Assembly (NCBI GenBank): GCA_007132315.1
Contig: SLOW01000255.1
Location: 1-7,490, forward strand
Direction of reading: 5' to 3'
DNA length: 7,490 bases
Source: Opitutales bacterium
GTDB taxonomy: Bacteria; Verrucomicrobiota; Verrucomicrobiia; Opitutales; T3Sed10-336
The notes below the pieces were generated by a model, which was given only the letters and a program-made list of their open reading frames with translations, made no database searches and had not been told where the DNA came from. Positions 1-4,950 of the stretch are shown piece by piece. Each line of letters opens with the position of its first letter. Positions within the stretch are counted from its first letter, which is position 1. The position numbers and the translations under genes were made by a program.

Positions 1-130
1 CCCTGGAGGGCGGCGCTCCCGCGCCGCCGCGGGGTTTGGTGCTCGTGGTGTTGGGTGGGTAAGAACCGGAAATTGTCGCCGTTCCCGGGCGGCACGGTTT
101 GCGGCCGCGGCGGAGCACGGCCCTCCAGGG
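1..130. repeat. GC-rich fold-back intergenic repeat
   Basis: The first 11 bases (CCCTGGAGGGC) recur as an exact inverted copy at 120-130. With two mismatches the match extends to about 19 bases per arm (1-19 against 112-130). The DNA between is very GC-rich and contains further CCGCGG and GCGGCCGCGG blocks. No convincing coding frame crosses it. The left arm begins at the first base of the window, so the element may continue outside. It looks like a palindromic intergenic repeat, but whether it is repeated elsewhere in the genome cannot be seen here. Confidence 0.6.
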
Positions 131-139
131 AAAGGTGTG

Positions 140-255
140 CCTTTTCATTCCGCCCCTCCGCCATCCGCGTCATTCCGTCCTCGCCCCTCGCCCCACGTCC
201 CTTTCCCAACACCGCCTCCTTCCCCTGATTCCCTGCCCCTCATTCCTTTGCGAAA
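140..255. repeat. Pyrimidine-rich degenerate repeat tract
   Basis: The plus strand is almost free of long purine runs and repeats variants of CATTCC, CCCCTC and CCCTG, for example CATTCCGCCCC, CATTCCGTCC, GATTCCCTGCC and CATTCCTTTG. The variants recur at irregular intervals, which suggests a decayed short tandem array. The short open frames crossing it are proline/arginine-rich and resemble no protein I know. The tract lies downstream of the last glycosyltransferase gene. I see no terminator hairpin with a T-run. Confidence 0.4.
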
Positions 256-273
256 ACCCCGAGCCAAAGCCTC

Positions 274-352
274 CTTTTTGTGCTTTTTGTGATCTCTTGT
301 GGCTAAAATGCTGTGCCTAATCCTTGGCGTCTTGGGGTCTTCGCATGAGACC
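274..352. repeat. Two adjacent short-period repeats (CACAAAAAG-type and AAGACGC-type)
   Basis: Read on the minus strand, 274-307 is AGCCACAAGAG, then ATCACAAAAAG, then CACAAAAAGG, a motif repeated about every 9-11 bases. Next to it, 318-352 reads on the minus strand as GGTCTCATGCGAAGACC, then CCAAGACGCCAAGG, variants of an AAGACGCCAAG unit. A small inverted pair, GGTCT at 336-340 and AGACC at 348-352, could form a 5-bp stem with a 7-base loop, but no T-run follows it, so I do not call a terminator. The two arrays have unrelated units and sit about 10 bases apart. Confidence 0.5.
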
Positions 353-368
353 ATCTCCGCCCTCCGAT

Positions 369-417
369 CTCAGCTTACCGCCTCCTGCCCACTGCCCACC
401 GCTTACCGCCTACCGCC
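369..417 (-). repeat. Seven-unit heptamer tandem array overlapping a gene end
   Basis: Read on the minus strand this is seven consecutive 7-base units: GGCGGTA, GGCGGTA, AGCGGTG, GGCAGTG, GGCAGGA, GGCGGTA, AGCTGAG. The consensus is near GGCGGTA with decay at the downstream end. The array covers the last 14 codons and the TAA stop (377-375) of the glycosyltransferase gene, with the stop spanning the junction of units six and seven. Seven bases is not a multiple of three, so unit changes would shift the reading frame and alter the protein tail. Confidence 0.7.
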
Positions 418-1643
418 TCCGGATCTTTTCCCAAAGCGATTTCCGCGGCTCGCATGGCGCCGTCGGCGAAGCGCTCGAGGCCCCACTCGGCGATTCTTTC
501 GCGGGAGCGACGGCCCATTTTCGCGGCGAGATCCGGGTCCGCGAGAACCTGTTTGAGTTTGCCCGACAGTTCCTGCGGAGACCCCGGGTCGAAATGAAAC
601 CCGTTGTCGCCGTCGGCCACCAGGTCTTCCGCGCATCCGAGGGTTTTTGATACAACCACGGGCAGGCCGCAGGCCATCGCCTCGTTGATGACGAGTCCCC
701 ATTCCTCGTAGTGACTGGGCAGTACGAAGGCCGATGCCAGCGCGTAGAAGGCCGGGCTCTCTTCGATCTGGCGAAATCCGTAAAACCGGACCGAACCACC
801 CTCCGGTTCGCCGTGTGCCACCGGGCCGCGGACGGCCAGGCCACAGCGACTCGCCGTGGATTTCAACGTGTCCTCCTCTTCGCCGGAGCCAACCAGGACG
901 AGATCAACGTCGCGAAGACCATCTTCATGGGTCAGGCGAGCAAATGCTTCCACCAGGGTTTCCAAGTTCTTTTTTGGCACGAAGCGTCCGAGATTGAGAA
1001 TGTACTTTCGCGGCAGGGCCAACCGGTGTCGCTGCTTGTCGGCGGCCCGGCGAATGTTGTCGCTCTCCCTTTCGTAATAGCCGTTGTCCACCGCGTCGTA
1101 GCCGGGCACGATTTTTTCTTCCGGGAGGCCCAGACTCGCGAAATAGCGGCGGTGGGGTTGACCTCCGACCAGCGCCGCGTGAAATCGCCGCACGATATTG
1201 GATTTGATCTGGCGGCGCCATCCGGAAGCTCGTTCGGTGCCGGCATGGCTTTCATTCATCATGATCACTCGGCAACCGATGAATCGCGCGACGATATTCA
1301 AGTAGAGGGACCAGTGCCAGTAGGAGGGCAGAAAGGCGATATGCGGCCGGAATCGTATGAGCCAGGTGATGACTTGGCTGGTCATTTTCAGTGGATGAAA
1401 ACGTGATTCGACCGGGCCCAGGTCGAAACGCACCATTCCTTCGGTTGGAAAATCACCCCTCCAATCATAATATCCGCTGGAACCGTAAAGCTCGAGGCCC
1501 CGAATCTGCCATCCACGCTCCTCTGTCGCATTTCTAAACGCGGAGAAGCGATGGTAATGATAAGGGCCCCAGTTCCCCCATACAACGATGGCCCTAATTG
1601 GCTGCAAAGCAGTTTCCATTTGAGATATTGCGGTTGAAGGCAT
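375..1643 (-). CDS. GT4-family glycosyltransferase (last gene of the cluster)
   Basis: This is a retaining GT-B sugar transferase of the GT4 (glycosyl transferases group 1) type, 422 residues, probably cytoplasmic or membrane-peripheral, adding one sugar to a lipid-linked polysaccharide intermediate. The N-terminal acceptor domain starts with IRAIVVWGNWGPYHYHR (about residues 16-32) and carries NESHAGTER near 130-138. The C-terminal donor domain starts near ILNLGRFVPKKNLETLVEA (215-233), and the canonical EX7E pair is E313 and E321 in EEWGLVINEAMACGLPVV. The sugar donor and acceptor cannot be read from sequence. Neither the ATG at 1643 nor the in-frame ATG at 1619 (METALQPIRA) has a clear Shine-Dalgarno site, so either could be the start. 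The gene begins 69 bp after the upstream glycosyltransferase and is probably co-transcribed with it. The last ~14 residues (EAVGGKRWAVGRRR) are encoded by heptamer repeat DNA and probably lie outside the conserved fold. Confidence 0.93.
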   Translation of the reverse strand: MPSTAISQMETALQPIRAIVVWGNWGPYHYHRFSAFRNATEERGWQIRGLELYGSSGYYDWRGDFPTEGMVRFDLGPVESRFHPLKMTSQVITWLIRFRPHIAFLPSYWHWSLYLNIVARFIGCRVIMMNESHAGTERASGWRRQIKSNIVRRFHAALVGGQPHRRYFASLGLPEEKIVPGYDAVDNGYYERESDNIRRAADKQRHRLALPRKYILNLGRFVPKKNLETLVEAFARLTHEDGLRDVDLVLVGSGEEEDTLKSTASRCGLAVRGPVAHGEPEGGSVRFYGFRQIEESPAFYALASAFVLPSHYEEWGLVINEAMACGLPVVVSKTLGCAEDLVADGDNGFHFDPGSPQELSGKLKQVLADPDLAAKMGRRSRERIAEWGLERFADGAMRAAEIALGKDPEAVGGKRWAVGRRR

Positions 1644-1712
1644 CCGGAACTATTACCGGTGGGGTTGCGACATATTGAGAAATGGGGCGATGAAGCGACT
1701 TCACGGCTGCGG

Positions 1713-2834
1713 TCAATTACCTCGTAGAAGGTGGCCGTAGGTTTCGATCATCTTCTTCATACTGAAGTTCTCTTTCAATTTCCGAGACGCGGCCATCCGA
1801 AAACGCTTCCGTGACGACTCATCAGAAGCCAGAGCAGTGATTCGGTCGGCCAGGACTTGGCAATCATGTGAGTTTAGCAGGATTCCATTGACTTCATTTT
1901 CTATCATCTCACTCAATCCTCCGTAAACGAGGGATGCAACTACGATGCAGCCGTGTGTGGCGGCCTCGGTCGGGGTGCAGGGCAAGGTATCGAAATCAGA
2001 GTTGAATAAGCAGATATCCCAGCTTTGGTAATACGGAACTAGGTCATTGATCCAACCTGTGAAAGTAAACCTATCAGAAAGTCCAATGTCGGCGACTTGT
2101 TTCTTGATCACGTTTTCAAGCGGACCACCACCACACCACACGAAATGAGCATGCGGAATACGATCGGCTACCAGGCGAGCCGTGGTAACGAAAACATCGG
2201 GCCGTTTGCGATGAATCAACCAACCTGCGTTACCGACGACAAAGGCATCCTGGGAAATCCCCAGTCGAGAACGGGCGGATCGTTTCAACTCCTCGAAATG
2301 TTCGTCATCATCGAAATGTACATCGTAACCATAGGGAACCACGATTGTCCGGTCTTTTAGCCACGGAGCGATGCGCACAGCCTCCGCTCGGGTGAACTCC
2401 GTCGGGTAGGCGATATAATCAAGTTGCCGACAGAATCCGTCATAAAACAATCGCCACTTCAATGGGCTGAGCCGATCTTCGAAGTGATGGAAGTGATGGC
2501 TCAAGATTTTGGGTATTCCGTGGATACCCCTAATCGCACGCAGGCAAGCGACATCGGTTCCGGTGACCCAGGCTGCCGAGGCGTCTCTTGCCCGCTGCTG
2601 CACTCCTTGCAGAAACGTCCCGTGGGAGCGCCACCCGAATCGGCCGCGGTATTCGAATGCTTGTGTCTGCGAATCGACTGCCTTGAGGTATTGTTCTCCC
2701 GCGCCGAAGGGACGGGGCGTCATGATCCGGAATTGGTAACCGTCACCGTTGAGAGCCCTAAGCAATCGGAACGTCACCTGTTCCATTCCGCCGAGATTGC
2801 TGCATTGGATGAGTTTGAGTACGGGAGAAGCCAT
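1713..2834 (-). CDS. GT4-family glycosyltransferase, low-GC
   Basis: A 373-residue GT-B glycosyltransferase of GT4 type, expected to act on the cytoplasmic face during repeat-unit assembly. The N-terminus MASPVLKLIQ, followed by CSNLGGMEQVTFRLLRAL, has the glycine-rich loop typical of the family (G15, G16). The donor half begins near VVGNAGWLIHRKRPDVFV (199-216). The EX7E position reads DTLPCTPTE (282-290), so the first acidic residue is Asp, not Glu; this is conservative and probably active. An open frame continues upstream to 2975, but its extra 47 residues are translated from intergenic repeat and look non-protein, so I chose the ATG at 2834. That start has no Shine-Dalgarno site: the coding strand reads AACTTTCCTCC directly before ATG. 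Several 60-base lines counted by hand are 37-48% GC, against above 60% in lines of the neighbouring genes. The sugar specificity is unknown. Confidence 0.92.
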   Translation of the reverse strand: MASPVLKLIQCSNLGGMEQVTFRLLRALNGDGYQFRIMTPRPFGAGEQYLKAVDSQTQAFEYRGRFGWRSHGTFLQGVQQRARDASAAWVTGTDVACLRAIRGIHGIPKILSHHFHHFEDRLSPLKWRLFYDGFCRQLDYIAYPTEFTRAEAVRIAPWLKDRTIVVPYGYDVHFDDDEHFEELKRSARSRLGISQDAFVVGNAGWLIHRKRPDVFVTTARLVADRIPHAHFVWCGGGPLENVIKKQVADIGLSDRFTFTGWINDLVPYYQSWDICLFNSDFDTLPCTPTEAATHGCIVVASLVYGGLSEMIENEVNGILLNSHDCQVLADRITALASDESSRKRFRMAASRKLKENFSMKKMIETYGHLLRGN

Positions 2835-2936
2835 GGAGGAAAGTTGGAAATTAAGAGGAAGAAAGATGAGAGAACCGCAGATTACATGGACGAAGCGGAG
2901 CGTAGATGGCGGAGCAATACGCAGAATAAGGGTAAG

Positions 2937-2991
2937 GATCCAGAGCCCAAGACTCCCCGTGTTCTGCGTATTCAATGGTTAAAGATCCGGA
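2937..2991 (+). repeat. 55-bp direct repeat, copy 1
   Basis: It begins GATCCAGAGCCCAAGACTCC and ends GGTTAAAGATCCGGA. It matches copy 2 at 3075-3129 at 54 of 55 positions, offset by 138 bp. Such high identity in an otherwise degenerate region suggests recent duplication or gene conversion. Confidence 0.85.
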
Positions 2992-3074
2992 CCAAGAGCC
3001 GTGTCTTGGGCTCTGGGTTTTTGAACCGCAGATTACGGGGAATACGGGGAATAGGGGAAAGAGTCAGAGCCAAA

Positions 3075-3129
3075 GATCCAGAGCCCAAGACTCCCCGTGT
3101 TCTGCGTATTCAGTGGTTAAAGATCCGGA
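3075..3129 (+). repeat. 55-bp direct repeat, copy 2
   Basis: Second copy of the 55-bp block, with G at 3113 where copy 1 has A at 2975. Just upstream, GAGTC (3061-3065) and GACTC (3089-3093) could pair and fold the start of this copy back on the preceding segment. Confidence 0.85.
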
Positions 3130-3156
3130 TCGAAAGAGAACCGCGGATCACGGAAT

Positions 3157-4524
3157 TCAACCTCCGCGTTGCGGATTGGGAGCGGACAGGGAAGGGGTGG
3201 TGTTCGGGTCGTCTTCGCTTTCTCGAGCGGTTTCGTATTTCAGCCGTTGGTAGGCGATAATCGCGGATATCCAGTGCCAGACGAAAATGGGCATCAATGT
3301 AAAGAGAAGGAATTTGGCCATGGCGACCATGCTTCCATCGCGAAACAGCTGGATGAGCAAGGCGTTGACAATAAGAAAAATCGATACACGGAACAGGTCG
3401 TGCTGATTAATGAAAAACCAATTGGTCAGAACTCCCAGGCCGAATCCGGCCAGGGCCATGGTGATCGCCATTCCGATCCAACCGCCGGTCTGCCAGCCGT
3501 CCCCCACCAGCGACGGGGTCAATCCGATGAAGTTTCCGTAATTATTCAGATCGTAGTAGCTGATCGGAGCGCCTACAGGTTTCCCCGGCCAGAGTTTTCG
3601 GGGTATCGGTTCGGTGAACATTTGAAGATGTTGGACGCCATGGGTGTACCTGCCGGTGCTTTCCGGGACGTGAGTGACGATATAAGTGAGATAGTCGAAG
3701 TTCGCGAAGTCTAACGTGTCGAAACGTTCGGCGAAATCCTTGTCCTCGTCGAGCATCGCGGCACGGGTCTCTTCCCCTTGAATCAGATGTTTGAAATAGC
3801 CCCGGTCGTGGGTCAGATTGAGGAAGATAAACGCGACGATGGGGATGGGAAGCAGGATCTTCCAGGAAGGAAACATTTTCCGGTGCTGCCAGAGGTAGAA
3901 GAGGCCGATGGCAATGATCGGAATGACAAACGTCCATCGGGCGTGCCCCTGACCGGCCCGGAAGTAAATGTAGATCAGCAGAGGAATGAAGGCGTACCAG
4001 CGCCACCGGAAAGCAATGATCGCCAGCACGACCATGGGGACCAGGACCTGCTGCAAGTCGTTCAGGTAACCTGAGGTGCCGGTCATGATAAAGACCCCGC
4101 CGATGCGCTCGCCTTCGACTTGCGCCTTGAAAATCGAAAAAAACCCGGCCGGCACAAATACGAGAGCCGTAAGAAAGAGCCCCACCCGTTCGTCCCGGGT
4201 CAGGTCGCGGAACTTCTCTTTGCGGGGTTCCAGGGTGGTGTGCGGGCAGGCGAAGGCGAATGCCACGCAGAAAATGATCAGTCCCGCCGAACTCAGAACC
4301 AGGGTCATCTGGAGATGTTCCGGCTCCGGGTTCAAGAGCATGTAGTCCCAAACGTTGTCGAAGTCGAAGGCGTAGATCAGCGTGGGGCGAATGCAGAAGA
4401 CGATCGTGTGGAACAGCAGGTAAAAGCTGGTGGGGTGGAACGGAGTCAATTGCCCGCGCATGGCCAGCACGGCGGCGACACCGAACAGGACCAACCATTG
4501 AATGATGAGATCGAACGCGGACAC
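3157..4524 (-). CDS. Wzy-like oligosaccharide repeat-unit polymerase (multi-spanning membrane protein)
   Basis: A 455-residue hydrophobic protein with about 11 predicted membrane spans by eye, around residues 5-22, 33-52, 71-92, 114-134, 156-172, 175-190, 198-213, 222-236, 347-365, 376-394 and 401-425. A large non-membrane stretch (about 237-345) sits between the spans and contains EPIPRKLWPGKPVG (305-318), a pattern I associate with O-antigen/capsule polymerases of the Wzy type, and GDGWQTGGWIGM (341-352). By family the protein joins lipid-linked repeat units on the periplasmic face of the inner membrane. Sequence conservation is low in this family, so the function rests on topology, the motif and the position between an autokinase and two glycosyltransferases. 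A ligase or other polysaccharide membrane protein is the alternative. The start is GTG at 4524, with AACTTTCTCC just before it and no Shine-Dalgarno site. The C-terminal ~25 residues are polar, proline-rich and probably cytoplasmic. Confidence 0.8.
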   Translation of the reverse strand: MSAFDLIIQWLVLFGVAAVLAMRGQLTPFHPTSFYLLFHTIVFCIRPTLIYAFDFDNVWDYMLLNPEPEHLQMTLVLSSAGLIIFCVAFAFACPHTTLEPRKEKFRDLTRDERVGLFLTALVFVPAGFFSIFKAQVEGERIGGVFIMTGTSGYLNDLQQVLVPMVVLAIIAFRWRWYAFIPLLIYIYFRAGQGHARWTFVIPIIAIGLFYLWQHRKMFPSWKILLPIPIVAFIFLNLTHDRGYFKHLIQGEETRAAMLDEDKDFAERFDTLDFANFDYLTYIVTHVPESTGRYTHGVQHLQMFTEPIPRKLWPGKPVGAPISYYDLNNYGNFIGLTPSLVGDGWQTGGWIGMAITMALAGFGLGVLTNWFFINQHDLFRVSIFLIVNALLIQLFRDGSMVAMAKFLLFTLMPIFVWHWISAIIAYQRLKYETARESEDDPNTTPSLSAPNPQRGG

Positions 4525-4557
4525 GGAGAAAGTTATGAATTATGAAGTATGAATTAA
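4525..4557. repeat. AT-rich repeat abutting the polymerase start codon
   Basis: On the plus strand the motif reads GTTATGAATTATGAAG, then TATGAATTAA, a roughly 9-11-base periodic array starting 7 bases from the GTG start. A related copy lies inverted at 4921-4950, next to the autokinase stop codon. The polymerase leader is therefore made of repeat DNA, and no ribosome binding site can be recognised in it. Confidence 0.6.
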
Positions 4558-4689
4558 CCCTACAGTTTCAAAAATTTGTCATATCAAATCGACTACAATA
4601 TATTGAGAACAGCAATTTGGAGCCGGATAAATTAAATTGCCTTAAGCAGATTCGATGATCCTGAGATCCATTGAACATGAGATTTTCCT

Positions 4690-4774
4690 AACCACTCATT
4701 TTCACTGATTCTCACTAATTCAGGGTTTCAGGAAAATAGATTGGATTAGTGAAAATTAGTGCCAATTAGCGGTT
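4690..4774. repeat. Imperfect 30-bp inverted repeat with 10-base internal period
   Basis: The left arm (4690-4719) reads AACCACTCATT, TTCACTGATT, CTCACTAAT. The right arm (4745-4774), reverse-complemented, reads AACCGCTAATT, GGCACTAATT, TTCACTAAT. The arms agree at 24 of 30 positions with a 25-base loop. Each arm is three units of about 10 bases with consensus TTCACTAATT. A transcript running from autokinase to polymerase could fold here, but no U-run follows, so I do not call it a terminator. Confidence 0.75.
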
Positions 4775-4920
4775 TAAGCTTTCTTTTCACCGGTTGGCTT
4801 GGCAGGTCGGGTCGTTCATCAAATGACCTACGGTTTGCAAAATTAGGGTTAAGAAGTAGGCATTGGGAAGATTGGGTCTGTTGCCAATGTTTCCTGGCGT
4901 GGTTCTCGAGCCCATCGTTT

Positions 4921-4950
4921 CTTCCTTCATAATTCCTAATTCATAATTCC
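4921..4950. repeat. AT-rich repeat abutting the autokinase stop codon, inverted relative to 4525-4557
   Basis: The plus strand reads CTTCCTTCATAATTCC, TAATTCATAATTCC. Its reverse complement (GGAATTATGAATTAGG, AATTATGAAGG) matches the GAATTATGAA/TATGAATTA units at 4525-4557. It ends immediately next to the TAG stop (4953-4951). The pair brackets the gap between the two genes. Confidence 0.6.

Larger units (their letters stand above)
2872..3153. repeat. Composite direct and inverted repeat between polymerase and glycosyltransferase genes
   Basis: The block GAACCGCAGATTAC occurs at 2872-2885 and 3023-3036, with a degenerate third copy (GAACCGCGGATCACGG) at 3138-3153. A 55-bp block beginning GATCCAGAGCCC occurs at 2937-2991 and again at 3075-3129 with one difference (A2975 against G3113). 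CCAGAGCCCAAGAC at 2940-2953 also recurs inverted at 3003-3016. Short-period segments such as ACGGGGAAT repeated three times (3036-3058) lie inside. The structure fills most of the 322-bp gap. It starts 38 bp upstream of the glycosyltransferase ATG and ends 4 bp short of the polymerase stop codon. Frames crossing it translate the repeat and look non-protein. Confidence 0.8.
4558..4950. other. AT-rich intergenic region between autokinase and polymerase genes
   Basis: No frame of protein-like quality was found on either strand. Besides the separately listed arrays, CCTACAGTTTC and the following A-rich bases (4559-4577) recur as a degenerate direct copy at 4827-4845 (15 of 19 positions). The 9-mer TTAACCCTA (4554-4562) recurs inverted at 4844-4852. 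AGGTC (4804-4808) and GACCT (4825-4829) could form a short stem. No terminator with a T-run and no clear promoter for the polymerase gene is visible. Base composition is clearly lower in GC than the flanking genes. Confidence 0.6.

Noticed and set aside
99..320. Small plus- and minus-strand frames in the first 374 bases
   Set aside because: They translate pyrimidine-rich and short-period repeats, with no start signals and no protein-like composition.
711..1406. A 231-codon frame on the plus strand
   Set aside because: It lies wholly antisense to the glycosyltransferase with clear GT4 motifs. Its product has no recognisable domain and is a mirror of high-GC codon use.
2835..2975. A 47-residue N-terminal extension of the low-GC glycosyltransferase
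   Set aside because: The extension is encoded by intergenic repeat DNA, looks nothing like a GT4 N-terminus, and the family fold starts right after the ATG at 2834.
2872..3153. A CRISPR array
   Set aside because: Only two near-identical 55-bp copies plus degenerate pieces, irregular spacing, internal inverted copies and no cas genes.
2424..3260. A 278-codon plus-strand frame running from the glycosyltransferase into the polymerase gene
   Set aside because: It is antisense to two real genes and its middle part only translates the 55-bp repeat twice (KDPEPKTPRVLRIQWLKIR), which explains the apparent protein repeat.
3778..4545. Plus-strand frames opposite the polymerase (3778-4074, 4076-4345 and 4120-4545)
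   Set aside because: They are antisense to a continuous multi-spanning membrane protein and have compositions typical of shadow frames.
4690..4774. A Rho-independent terminator between autokinase and polymerase
   Set aside because: The stem is AT-rich, interrupted by mismatches and not followed by a U-run on either strand.
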